From contig JAFRKI010000010.1 in the NCBI GenBank assembly GCA_017431825.1, forward strand, positions 1 to 45,848: a stretch of DNA of 45,848 nt, written 5' to 3'. Below are positions 15,896-23,316 of the stretch, one piece after another (the first letter of the stretch is position 1; each line of letters begins with the position of its first letter). The position numbers were made by a program, and so were the translations under genes. The notes below the pieces were generated by a model. That model was given only the letters and a program-made list of their open reading frames with translations. It was not told the DNA's origin and did not search any database. The DNA is from Erysipelotrichaceae bacterium. Lineage in GTDB: Bacteria; Bacillota_I; Bacilli_A; Erysipelotrichales; Erysipelotrichaceae.

Positions 15896-16573
15896 TCAGA
15901 TATTTTCTTTATATTCCGCAACCTGTTTTCTTAACCAGTTGCACCAGTTATCGATACCTTCGCCGGTTTTGGCCGAAATAAAATAGATGTCCGCTTTAGG
16001 ATTGCGCATCCTGATACGTTCTTTTACTTTTTCCGTATCGAAGTCACTGAATACCGATAAAGTGTCACATTTGTTTATGAGCACTACATCGGCTATCTCA
16101 AACATCAGCGGATACTTCAAAGGCTTATCATCACCTTCGGGAACGGAAAGGATCATGGCGTTCCTGACTGCACCGGTATCGAATTCGGCAGGACATACCA
16201 GGTTTCCGACATTCTCCAGAATGACAAGATCGAAATCTTCAGATCCTATTTCTTTCAGTCCCTGTCTGGTCATGTCGGCATCCAGGTGGCACATGCCGCC
16301 GGTATGGAGCTGGATCGATCTTACGCCCGAACCGAGGATGGCCCTCGTATCGACATCGGAATCGATATCGGCTTCCATGACGCCGATCTTAAGTTCGTCT
16401 TTAAGCTTTTCGATTGTCCTTAACAGTGTCGTCGTCTTGCCGGCACCCGGAGAAGACATCAGGTTCAGCAGAAAAGTCTTCTGTGCAGCCAGTTCCTCTC
16501 TAAGCTTATCGGCATCTTCGTCATTATCTTCCAGGATACTTCTTTTGACTTCAATTATCTTTATATCTTCCAA
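15896..16573 (-). CDS. hypB: Hydrogenase nickel incorporation GTPase HypB
   Basis: HypB is the GTPase that drives nickel insertion with HypA. The 225-residue protein has the P loop MSSPGAGKTT (residues 39-48), the metal-site block GGMCHLDADM with the conserved Cys-His, the switch region LVILENVGNLVCPAEFD and the guanine-specificity NKCD. It lacks the N-terminal CxxCGC motif and any histidine-rich stretch, so it is the compact non-storage form. The start codon is TTG with AAAGGAGA seven bases before. It is the first gene of the operon hypB, flavoprotein, hypA, small gene. Confidence 0.94.
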   Translation of the reverse strand: MEDIKIIEVKRSILEDNDEDADKLREELAAQKTFLLNLMSSPGAGKTTTLLRTIEKLKDELKIGVMEADIDSDVDTRAILGSGVRSIQLHTGGMCHLDADMTRQGLKEIGSEDFDLVILENVGNLVCPAEFDTGAVRNAMILSVPEGDDKPLKYPLMFEIADVVLINKCDTLSVFSDFDTEKVKERIRMRNPKADIYFISAKTGEGIDNWCNWLRKQVAEYKENI

Positions 16574-16606
16574 GCTGATTCTCCTTTAGATATTTAGTTA
16601 ATATAT

Positions 16607-16636
16607 ATTATATCAGCAGTACCGCTCTTAACTCAA
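16607..16636 (-). promoter_or_regulatory. Promoter of the hyp operon
   Basis: On the minus strand TTGAGT (16631-16636) is separated by 18 bases from TATAAT (16607-16612). This gives a leader of roughly 25-30 bases containing the hypB ribosome binding site. Confidence 0.65.
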
Positions 16637-16650
16637 AGCGTTTGCCTGAA

Positions 16651-16682
16651 AACAAAATAGAAGAACTGCTGTTCTTCTATTT
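16651..16682 (-). terminator. Terminator of the ispF operon, overlapping the ispF stop codon
   Basis: AAATAGAAGAAC (16655-16666) and GTTCTTCTATTT (16671-16682) form a perfect 12-pair stem. On the minus strand the stem is followed by TTGTTTTC. The ispF stop codon is inside the stem. Confidence 0.82.
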
Positions 16683-17150
16683 GTCATCGATCAGTACTAC
16701 GGCTTGGGCAACGGCTCCTTCGCCTCTTCCCACAAAGCCCATTCCTTCGGCACAGGTGGCTTTGATGTTTATGTCCGCAATATCCGTCTCGAGGATCCCG
16801 GCAATATTGCTTCGCATCTCGTCGATATACGGAGCCATCTTCGGCTTTTCGATAATGATCAGGCTGTCGATGTTTACCGTCTTATAGCCGTTTTCATCAA
16901 GCATCTTCTTTGTCTCTTTCAGAAGTTTCATTGAAGATATGCCCGCATAACGGGGATCTTTATCAGGGAAATGCGTGCCGATATCCTTAAGACCCATTGC
17001 CCCTATCAGAGCCTCGATTATCGCATGAGTCAGAACATCCGCATCGGAATGCCCCAGAAGCCCTTTCTCAAAAGGTATCTTCACTCCGCCGATTATCAGA
17101 TCCCTTCCTTCGACCAGCCTGTGTATGTCCTGTGACTGTCCTATTCTCAT
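16677..17150 (-). CDS. ispF: 2-C-methyl-D-erythritol 2,4-cyclodiphosphate synthase
   Basis: IspF makes the cyclic diphosphate intermediate of the MEP isoprenoid pathway. The length of 157 residues is typical. The zinc ligands are D8, H10 and H42 in SQDIHRLVEGR and GHSDADVLTHA, and IGTHFPDKDPRY and the C-terminal CAEGMGFVGRGEG are conserved. The ATG overlaps the stop of the upstream HAD gene by four bases. The presence of ispF implies an MEP rather than a mevalonate pathway. Other MEP genes are not in the window. Confidence 0.96.
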   Translation of the reverse strand: MRIGQSQDIHRLVEGRDLIIGGVKIPFEKGLLGHSDADVLTHAIIEALIGAMGLKDIGTHFPDKDPRYAGISSMKLLKETKKMLDENGYKTVNIDSLIIIEKPKMAPYIDEMRSNIAGILETDIADINIKATCAEGMGFVGRGEGAVAQAVVLIDDK

Positions 17151-17767
17151 ATCATTACCTCGCTTATGTCATCAACGACGACTGCACCCGTTTTAAGCAG
17201 CGTCTCCTTATTCTGGTGTCCCTTGGGAATGAGATAACACTCTATTCCCATCTCTTTGGCTACTTCATAATCATGAATGCTGTCGCCGATCATGATGCAG
17301 TCTTCCCTGTTCTTGTCTTTGACGAAATCCAGACCTATCTGCAGCTTGCTGGAAGCATAGATGTTGTCGATGCCGAGTATTTCGTCAAAGTATTCATAGA
17401 TCCCCAGTTCTTTTAAATGATCGGTCAGATTCTGCATCTTGGAAGCGCTCAGTATGATGTTTCTGTTTCCTTTTTCATGGTTTTTGACCAGGAATTCGAT
17501 GATACCGTTATGTACCCTGGTATCCTTGCGATTTTCGATATAGTAATCCATCCAGGTCTGTCCCACTTCTTCCCAGCAAAGTTCGTCAAAATTGAAGCCG
17601 GCTTTCTCATAGTATCTTTTGATCGGAAAGGTAAAGACTTCATAATACTCCTCTTTGCTTAAAGGACCCCTGTCCAGATACTTCTCGATAGTGCGGTTGA
17701 TGCAGGCCAAAGAGAGATCCAGATCGTCAACTACCGTTCCGTTGAAATCAAAGATGACATATTTCAT
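17147..17767 (-). CDS. HAD-family phosphatase with a DxN nucleophile motif
   Basis: This 206-residue haloacid dehalogenase-fold hydrolase is similar to phosphoglycolate-phosphatase-type proteins. Motif I reads FDFNGTVVDD, with D7 as nucleophile. The usual second Asp, the general acid/base, is Asn9. Motif II is ILSASK, and the metal motif is MIGDSIHDYEVAKEMG. A helical cap domain lies between residues 15 and 85. The substrate is unknown. It is the first gene of a pair with ispF. The ATG has no ribosome binding site; a TATAAT box ends six bases upstream. Confidence 0.85.
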   Translation of the reverse strand: MKYVIFDFNGTVVDDLDLSLACINRTIEKYLDRGPLSKEEYYEVFTFPIKRYYEKAGFNFDELCWEEVGQTWMDYYIENRKDTRVHNGIIEFLVKNHEKGNRNIILSASKMQNLTDHLKELGIYEYFDEILGIDNIYASSKLQIGLDFVKDKNREDCIMIGDSIHDYEVAKEMGIECYLIPKGHQNKETLLKTGAVVVDDISEVMI

Positions 17768-17779
17768 ACTGACATTATA
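17765..17779 (-). promoter_or_regulatory. TATAAT box six bases before the HAD start codon; candidate leaderless promoter
   Basis: Minus-strand TATAAT (17774-17779) is followed by GTCAGT and the ATG. The usual initiation distance of about seven bases would place the first mRNA base at the start codon. The upstream -35 position falls in the terminator of the preceding gene and has no consensus. Confidence 0.5.
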
Positions 17780-17790
17780 TTACAAGATTT

Positions 17791-17816
17791 AAAAAAGGAG
17801 GCTTCATGCCTCCTTT
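17791..17816 (-). terminator. Terminator of the Ig-like lipoprotein gene
   Basis: AAAGGAGGC (17794-17802) pairs with GCCTCCTTT (17808-17816), and a T tract follows on the minus strand. Confidence 0.88.
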
Positions 17817-17841
17817 AGGTATTCTTATATGAATGGAACCG

Positions 17842-19107
17842 TTACTTTTCGACACGGATGATGTAGTCCGCGGATCTTACGTTCAGGGAGCTTCCGTCAT
17901 TCCAGGTAAAGTATACCGGGATGTCTACTGACTGATATACGTAACCGGCCGCATAAACGTTACCGTTTCCGTCTATCTTCAGTGCGGAAGTATAAGCCGT
18001 ATGGAATTCGGCTTCAAGCGTTACGTCTTCCTTGTTGACGCTCCAGTCGTAGCAGCTGATATGAGTCGCTTTATATGGTACCTTCTGACCGCTGGCTTCC
18101 TTGAGGACGACGTTGTTCTGCATCGAGAAGATGACGTCTTCGCCTTCGACACAGACTTCACATTCGGCCGAGATACCGCCGGCCGTTACCGTGATCTTGG
18201 CAAGTCCCGGACCTTTGGCGGTAATGACACCTTCAGAGCTTACCGTCGCAACGGAAGTGTCGTTCGACTTGAAGGTGACCGTATTGTCGGTAGCATCTTT
18301 CGGCGATACTTCAACGGTCAGCTTTTCGGTATTGCCGCCATACATCATTATCGCAGCCGGAGTTACGGTTACTGATGTTACGCTGACCTTCTTGGCTCTG
18401 GTCTCGAAATCGATAACGAATTCCTGATCGCCGCAGGTGATGTGGACTTTGGTCTTACCGACCTTGCCGGCATGGATGTAGCCGTCTTCATCGACCTTGA
18501 CGACGCTTTCATCATCGACCTTGAAAATTACCTTATCGTTGGTATCGGCAGGCTCGACGATGACATCCAGTTTCCACGATCCGGTTCCTTCGACCGTATA
18601 GTAGCTCTTATGCGGCAGATAGACCTTGGTGCATGGGATCCAGGCATTCTCGAATACGGCTTCGACCGTTGAACCGTCCTTTACGGCTGAAAGATCATCG
18701 AGTTTTCCGTCGACCATCCAGCCCACAAAGTTCATGCCTTTGGTACTGGTAGGATTTTCAAGACTGACAGTCTCGCCGTCCTTGAATTCCATAGTGTATT
18801 TCTTGCCTTCGATTATTACCGTACAGGTATTGACCTTTGAATAATAGACGGCCTTTAAGACGATATCTTCCTTGACCGGAGTATCGAAATCATAAACGGC
18901 ATCATTGAGCTGCCATTCCTTGAAGTTATATCCTTCCTTGACCGGATCTTCCGGTTTGGTGACCTTACCGCCGTCCTTGACGGTTTCCGCTTCGATGAAG
19001 GTTCCGCCGTCGGTATTGAAGTTTACCGTATGAGACTGGGCACAGCCGCAAAGCACCATCAACAGGGACAATATGAATACCAAAAAAACCGTTCTTCTTT
19101 TTTTCAT
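17842..19107 (-). CDS. Surface lipoprotein with Listeria-type repeats and bacterial Ig-like domains
   Basis: A 421-residue exported protein. The N terminus MKKRRTVFLVFILSLLMVLCGCAQ is a lipoprotein signal with the lipidated Cys in LCGC. Residues 27-95 match a Listeria-Bacteroides (InlB B) repeat, recognisable by FNTDGGT, VKEGYNFKEW and a closing LKAVY. A second, degenerate copy with GMNFVGWMVDG follows. Two Ig-like modules come next, the second a clear Big_2 domain (VTSVTVTP ... SSEGVITAKGPGLAKITV). The last 90 residues are of unknown fold. Such proteins act in adhesion or as cell-surface binding platforms. The ribosome binding site is AAAGGAG. It is monocistronic. Confidence 0.85.
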   Translation of the reverse strand: MKKRRTVFLVFILSLLMVLCGCAQSHTVNFNTDGGTFIEAETVKDGGKVTKPEDPVKEGYNFKEWQLNDAVYDFDTPVKEDIVLKAVYYSKVNTCTVIIEGKKYTMEFKDGETVSLENPTSTKGMNFVGWMVDGKLDDLSAVKDGSTVEAVFENAWIPCTKVYLPHKSYYTVEGTGSWKLDVIVEPADTNDKVIFKVDDESVVKVDEDGYIHAGKVGKTKVHITCGDQEFVIDFETRAKKVSVTSVTVTPAAIMMYGGNTEKLTVEVSPKDATDNTVTFKSNDTSVATVSSEGVITAKGPGLAKITVTAGGISAECEVCVEGEDVIFSMQNNVVLKEASGQKVPYKATHISCYDWSVNKEDVTLEAEFHTAYTSALKIDGNGNVYAAGYVYQSVDIPVYFTWNDGSSLNVRSADYIIRVEK

Positions 19108-19182
19108 ATTATTAAGACTCCTTTATTGATTTAATTATATACTAAAATGTGTCCGATGATACATGATGATGGAGGTATCGGT

Positions 19183-19617
19183 ATGGAAGAATACGATCTT
19201 AGCAGATTCCTTGATGCCCAGAAAGACGATTACGAAACGGCTTTAAAGGAGATCAGAAATGGTCATAAAAGATCACACTGGATCTGGTATGTCTTTCCTC
19301 AACTCAAAGGTCTGGGCCGCAGTTACAATTCCTCCTATTACGGCATAAAGGATATCGAAGAAGCGAAAGCCTATCTCGAGAACCAGACGCTAGGCAGAAG
19401 GCTCAGGGAGATCTCAGAAGCTCTCCTCAGCCTTGAAAGCTGCGATCCCTATGAAGTAATGGGACATATCGATGCGCTGAAGCTGCAGTCATCGATGACG
19501 CTTTTTAATGAGGTATCTGAAAATGATGTCTTCAGAAAAGTGCTCGATAAGTATTATGGCGGTAAGCCTGATGAACTGACACTGAAGATGCTGCATAAAG
19601 AAAACCTGTCTGATTAG
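19183..19617 (+). CDS. DUF1810 family protein
   Basis: This 144-residue soluble protein has the strong DUF1810 block KRSHWIWYVFPQLKGLGRSY, followed by YYGIKDIEEAKAYL and MGHIDALKLQSSMTLF. The family is widespread, often as a stand-alone 'calpastatin'-annotated protein, and its biochemical role is unknown. GGAGG with good spacing selects the ATG at 19183. An ATG 36 bases upstream lacks a ribosome binding site. It is divergent from the lipoprotein gene and convergent with fruA. Confidence 0.85.
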   Translation: MEEYDLSRFLDAQKDDYETALKEIRNGHKRSHWIWYVFPQLKGLGRSYNSSYYGIKDIEEAKAYLENQTLGRRLREISEALLSLESCDPYEVMGHIDALKLQSSMTLFNEVSENDVFRKVLDKYYGGKPDELTLKMLHKENLSD

Positions 19618-19630
19618 ACAGGTTTTCTTT
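19597..19630. terminator. Bidirectional terminator between DUF1810 and fruA, containing the DUF1810 stop codon
   Basis: AAAGAAAACCTGTCT (19597-19611) pairs perfectly with AGACAGGTTTTCTTT (19616-19630) around GATT. The TAG stop lies in the hairpin. T-rich sequence continues on the plus strand. Confidence 0.92.
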
Positions 19631-19648
19631 TTATTTCTGATTTATTTA

Positions 19649-21580
19649 TTATTCGTGATTCTTCTTAAGAAGAGACATGATCAGTGCCGCTACGGCTGAA
19701 CCTGCCAGCAGGGCAACGACATACATCAGCGGATTGGAGATTACGGCTACTACCCAAAGACCACCATGAGGCGCCGGTGACATACAGCCGGCTGCTGCGG
19801 AGAGCGCTCCGGCAACGGCAGAACCGATGATGCAGGCCGGAAGTATCCTGATCGGATCGGCTGCAGCGTAAGGGATGGCACCTTCGGAAATGAAGGACAA
19901 GCCCATGATGTAGTTGACCAGACCGGCTTTTCTTTCTTCCTCGGTCCACTTCTTCCTGAAGAAGGTGGTGGATAAGGCAACAGCCAGAGGAGGCACCATA
20001 CCGCCGACCATAACGGATGCCATGATGATCTTACCGGCATCAGTTCCGGCTGCCAACATGGCTGTACCGAAGACGTATGCGGCCTTATTAACCGGACCGC
20101 CCATATCGACTGACATCATGCCGCCGACTACAGCGCCTAAGAGCACCAGATTGGTAGTGCCCATCGAGGACAGGATGTTGGTGATTCCGGTATTGATGCT
20201 TCCCATGATCGGGTTGACCGCAAACATCATGACACCGATAAGCAGGATGCCACATAAAGGATAGATGAGTACCGGTTTGATTCCTTCCAGAGAATCAGGC
20301 AGTTTTTCACAGGCTTTCTCGATAGCCAGGGTTATATAACCGCCGACAAAACCGGCTAATAAGGCTCCTAAGAATCCGGCAGAAACGATATTGGCTGATC
20401 TGTCAGCCAGCCAGCCGAAACTGTAACCGGCATTGGCTAAAGCGCCTCCGACAAAACCAACGGCAAGACCCGGTCTGTCTGCGATACTCATGGCGATATA
20501 TCCGGCCAGGATCGGAAGCATGAAACCGAAGGCTTCTCCTCCAACAGTTTTAAAGAAAGCAGCTAACGGTGTATTGGAACCAAAGTTAGCAGGATCAATG
20601 GCCTGGTTATCTACCAGGAAAGACAGGGCGATAAGGATACCGCCGCCGACGATAAACGGAAGCATGTGCGATACGCCGTTCATCAGGTTCTTATAGATGG
20701 TATGCCATACGCTGTCTTTTTCGGCAGCCGTGGCCGTTTCGATCTTCTTGTCGCTTTCATAGACCGGGACCTCGTTGTTGAGGATCTTGTTGATGAGGAC
20801 TTCCGGTTCGTTGATGCCTCTGGATACATTGGTGACCAGCAAAGGCTTACCGGCAAATCTTGCGAGTTCGACGTTCTTGTCGGCAGCGACGATGATGCCC
20901 TTGGCAGCCTTGATCTCTTCCGGAGTCAGTACGTTCTTGGCACCTACCGATCCCTGAGTTTCAGCCTTCAGGCTGACACCCATTTCCTTGGCTTTCTTTT
21001 CCAGGTTTTCGGCAGCCATATAGGTATGAGCGATACCGGTCGGACAGGCCGTTACAGCCAGGATCTCAGGATATTCGGTAGCCTTGGCTCTTTCTTCCTG
21101 TTTCTTCTCGTCAGCTTCCAGCTTGTCGGATTCGGCTGCATCGATGATATCCAGCAGTTCATCCGCAGTCTTGGCGTTCTTGAGACTTGCCGTAAAATCG
21201 GGATTTATCAGCAAGGTCGCCAGACGGCTGAGGACTTCCATATAGAAGTTATTGGAATCATCAGGTGCCGCTATCATGAAGATGGTGTTGGCAGGTGAAC
21301 CGTCCAGCGATTCAAAGTCAACGCCGTCCGGTACTCCCAGATAAGCCAGGCCGGCTTCCTTGACGGCACTGGTACGGGCATGCGGAATGGCGATGCCTTC
21401 GCCCATGCCGGTACTTCCTTCCGATTCTCTTTTCAGGATGGCTTCCTTGTAAAGGGCACCGTCCGATACATTACCGGCTGCAACGTGCAGAGCTACCAGC
21501 TCGTCGATCGCTTCCAGTTTGGTCTTAGGCGATGCATTGAGCTTGATCGCCTCTTTCTTGATCAGTTCTCTGATTTTCAT
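19649..21580 (-). CDS. fruA: PTS fructose transporter, fused EIIA-EIIB-EIIC
   Basis: A 643-residue phosphotransferase permease that takes up fructose as fructose 1-phosphate. The EIIA domain (1-150) has its phosphorylated H67 in IAIPHARTS. The EIIB domain (about 172-270) has C179 in AVTACPTGIAHTYMAAENLE. The EIIC membrane domain runs from about 295 to the end, with GGILIALSFL and the substrate motif PHGGLW near the C terminus. The domain order A-B-C is the usual Gram-positive one. It starts three bases after fruK, with its ribosome binding site inside the end of fruK, so the two form an operon. EI and HPr are not in the window. Confidence 0.95.
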   Translation of the reverse strand: MKIRELIKKEAIKLNASPKTKLEAIDELVALHVAAGNVSDGALYKEAILKRESEGSTGMGEGIAIPHARTSAVKEAGLAYLGVPDGVDFESLDGSPANTIFMIAAPDDSNNFYMEVLSRLATLLINPDFTASLKNAKTADELLDIIDAAESDKLEADEKKQEERAKATEYPEILAVTACPTGIAHTYMAAENLEKKAKEMGVSLKAETQGSVGAKNVLTPEEIKAAKGIIVAADKNVELARFAGKPLLVTNVSRGINEPEVLINKILNNEVPVYESDKKIETATAAEKDSVWHTIYKNLMNGVSHMLPFIVGGGILIALSFLVDNQAIDPANFGSNTPLAAFFKTVGGEAFGFMLPILAGYIAMSIADRPGLAVGFVGGALANAGYSFGWLADRSANIVSAGFLGALLAGFVGGYITLAIEKACEKLPDSLEGIKPVLIYPLCGILLIGVMMFAVNPIMGSINTGITNILSSMGTTNLVLLGAVVGGMMSVDMGGPVNKAAYVFGTAMLAAGTDAGKIIMASVMVGGMVPPLAVALSTTFFRKKWTEEERKAGLVNYIMGLSFISEGAIPYAAADPIRILPACIIGSAVAGALSAAAGCMSPAPHGGLWVVAVISNPLMYVVALLAGSAVAALIMSLLKKNHE

Positions 21581-21583
21581 TTT

Positions 21584-22498
21584 TTATTCCCCCTGTGTCA
21601 ATGAATGCATCAGTTTGTTTACTTCTTCTTCGGTAGCCAGTTCCATCGAGAAGGCGCTGGCTGAACCTGTACATAAGCCCTTGATGAAGGCTTCGTGGTA
21701 ATCGCCGGTCTTAAGATATCCGCTCAGGAAACCGGCCACCATCGAATCGCCGGCACCGATGGAGTTGACCAGCTTTCCTTTAGGTGCTTCCGATTTATAG
21801 ACTTCGCCGTCTTCGCTTATCAGTACCGCTCCTTCGCCGGCCATGGATATCAGGACGTTTCTGGCTCCCATATCCTGCAGCTTCCTTGCGTAAGGAACGA
21901 CCTCGTCTCTGGTCTTAAGCGTGACGTCAAAGATCTGACCGAGTTCCTTGTTGTTAGGCTTGATGAGGAACGGATGATAAGGGAGCGACTTTACCAGCAG
22001 GTCTCTCTCCGCATCGACCACGACTCTCAGTTTCTTTCCTTCAAGTCTCTTCAGGATCCTTTCATACATGTCCCCCGGCAGAGTATTAGGAACGCTTCCC
22101 GATATTACCAGGATGTCATCGTCTTCAAGTCCGTCAAGGATTGCATAGAGTTCCTCGATATGTCCGTCAAGGATCTTCGGGCCCTGACCGTTGATCTCAG
22201 TCTCTTCATTGGAACGCATCTTGACGTTGATCCTCGAATAGCCGTTGCCGACGTCGATGAAGTGCGAACTTATTCCCAGATCTTCGATCCTCTTTACCAG
22301 TTCCCGGCCGGTAAAACCGGCCACGAAACCAAGCGGTACGCTGTCATGACCGAGGTTCTTAAGAACGATGGAAACGTTGATCCCTTTTCCACCCGCAAAG
22401 ATCTTTTCATCACTCGTGCGGTTTATCTCCCCTGTCTTAAAATCATCGACCTTGATGATATAGTCCAGGGAAGGATTGAAAGTTACCGTGTAGATCAT
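21584..22498 (-). CDS. fruK: 1-phosphofructokinase
   Basis: PfkB-family kinase converting the fructose 1-phosphate delivered by FruA to fructose 1,6-bisphosphate, the substrate of the aldolase at 10940. The 304-residue protein has IYTVTFNPSLDYII, the glycine block FAGGKGINVSIVLKNLG, and the catalytic NSIGAGDSMVAGFLSGY with the base Asp. GGGAGGT selects the ATG at 22498. A TTG six codons upstream overlaps that ribosome binding site. A DeoR-type fruR normally precedes fruK, but none is present here; a hairpin or operator-like inverted repeat is in the leader instead. Confidence 0.94.
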   Translation of the reverse strand: MIYTVTFNPSLDYIIKVDDFKTGEINRTSDEKIFAGGKGINVSIVLKNLGHDSVPLGFVAGFTGRELVKRIEDLGISSHFIDVGNGYSRINVKMRSNEETEINGQGPKILDGHIEELYAILDGLEDDDILVISGSVPNTLPGDMYERILKRLEGKKLRVVVDAERDLLVKSLPYHPFLIKPNNKELGQIFDVTLKTRDEVVPYARKLQDMGARNVLISMAGEGAVLISEDGEVYKSEAPKGKLVNSIGAGDSMVAGFLSGYLKTGDYHEAFIKGLCTGSASAFSMELATEEEVNKLMHSLTQGE

Positions 22499-22530
22499 GT
22501 CTTTTACCTCCCACACATGGTATCTCCTTG

Positions 22531-22550
22531 ATCACTGTGTCTTCAGTGAT
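22531..22550 (-). promoter_or_regulatory. Inverted repeat in the fruK leader
   Basis: ATCACTG (22531-22537) and CAGTGAT (22544-22550) are perfect inverted copies with a six-base spacer, 33 bases upstream of the fruK ATG. They could be an operator for an unlinked fructose repressor or an mRNA hairpin. There is no T tract, so it is not a terminator. Confidence 0.4.
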
Positions 22551-22612
22551 GTATCAGCTGTTATTGCGTGGATCTTTATTCTTATTTATATTTTATTACA
22601 TAATCAAATAAA

Positions 22613-22646
22613 AAAGCTTTACCTTTAACGGTAAAGCTTTCTTTTT
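22613..22646. terminator. Terminator of hsp20, possibly bidirectional
   Basis: AAAGCTTTACC (22613-22623) pairs with GGTAAAGCTTT (22630-22640). Minus-strand reading ends in TTTTTTATT, and the plus strand also shows CTTTTTT. Confidence 0.88.
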
Positions 22647-22653
22647 TGCTTCG

Positions 22654-23100
22654 TTACTCGATGGTAACGGTGGAATTATGAACGATCTCCTTCTTTTCCT
22701 TCTTCGGAACGTTCAGTGTCAGGACACCGTTATCGAACTTTGCCTTAATGTCTTCATTGGTAAGTTCGTCACCTACATAGAAGCTTCTGGACATGACGCC
22801 GGAATATCTTTCCTTACGTACCAGCTTGCCTTCCTTGTTCTCTTCGCTTTCTTCAAGGCCCTTAGCTGCGGTAACGGTAAGATAGCCGTTGCTGAGTTCG
22901 ACCTTGATGTCTTCCTTCTTGAAGCCAGGCAGATCCATTTCTACTGCGAAGTGGTCTTCGTGTTCCCTGACATCGGTAAGCATTTCCCTGTTAGCATGCT
23001 TGCCATAGAGCTTCTGATTGACCTGATTCATTCCTCTGGTCCAGTTCAGATCATCCATCCAGTCATCAAATAAATCTTCTGTAAACAGTTTTGGCAACAT
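22654..23100 (-). CDS. Hsp20/alpha-crystallin small heat shock protein
   Basis: ATP-independent chaperone that holds unfolding proteins. The 148-residue protein begins MLPKLFTEDLFDDWMDD, a typical Firmicute Hsp20 N terminus. The alpha-crystallin domain runs from about VREHEDHFAVEMDLPGFKKE to the conserved DNGVLTLNVPK. The final residues EIVHNSTVTIE carry an I-x-I/V-type tail. The Met at 23100 is preferred over one two codons earlier because of spacing to GGAGG. An HrcA/CIRCE operator overlaps the promoter, so it should be heat-inducible. Its leader is about 100 bases, much longer than those of its neighbours. Confidence 0.93.
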   Translation of the reverse strand: MLPKLFTEDLFDDWMDDLNWTRGMNQVNQKLYGKHANREMLTDVREHEDHFAVEMDLPGFKKEDIKVELSNGYLTVTAAKGLEESEENKEGKLVRKERYSGVMSRSFYVGDELTNEDIKAKFDNGVLTLNVPKKEKKEIVHNSTVTIE

Positions 23101-23213
23101 AGTCATTTACCTCCTTTACTTTTCTCTCATTGTTCAAAAATGAACTATGTTTCTAAGCAAGGGAATTCCGGATAAAGGTCTATGCGATCTATCTTCTTTC
23201 CTTGTTCATCTAT

Positions 23214-23242
23214 GTTATATACCTCCTTTTTAGCAATGTCAA
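23214..23242 (-). promoter_or_regulatory. Sigma-A promoter of hsp20
   Basis: On the minus strand a consensus TTGACA (23237-23242) and TATAAC (23214-23219) are separated by exactly 17 bases. This is the best promoter in the window. Transcription should start near 23207. The AAGGAGGT inside the spacer is not a working ribosome binding site. Confidence 0.85.
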
Positions 23243-23256
23243 TAGGAGAGTGCTAA
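23230..23256 (-). promoter_or_regulatory. CIRCE operator (HrcA binding site) of hsp20
   Basis: The plus strand reads TTAGCAATG, nine bases, GAGTGCTAA. The consensus is TTAGCACTC-N9-GAGTGCTAA. One arm is perfect and the other differs at three positions. The site covers the -35 hexamer, so HrcA binding would block RNA polymerase. Confidence 0.88.
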
Positions 23257-23292
23257 TTTTCTTTCAATTATGTATATTCTGTTTTTCCCATG

Positions 23293-23316
23293 AAAAAACA
23301 GGCTTTTAAGCCTGTT
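23293..23316 (-). terminator. mscS terminator overlapping its stop codon
   Basis: AACAGGCTT (23297-23305) pairs with AAGCCTGTT (23308-23316) with a two-base centre, and a run of T follows on the minus strand. The TAA stop is inside the hairpin. Confidence 0.8.

Noticed and set aside
23220..23228. AAGGAGGT in the hsp20 upstream region as a ribosome binding site for a small ORF (MNKERR)
   Set aside because: The sequence is inside the spacer of the TTGACA-17-TATAAC promoter, so it should not be in the mRNA.
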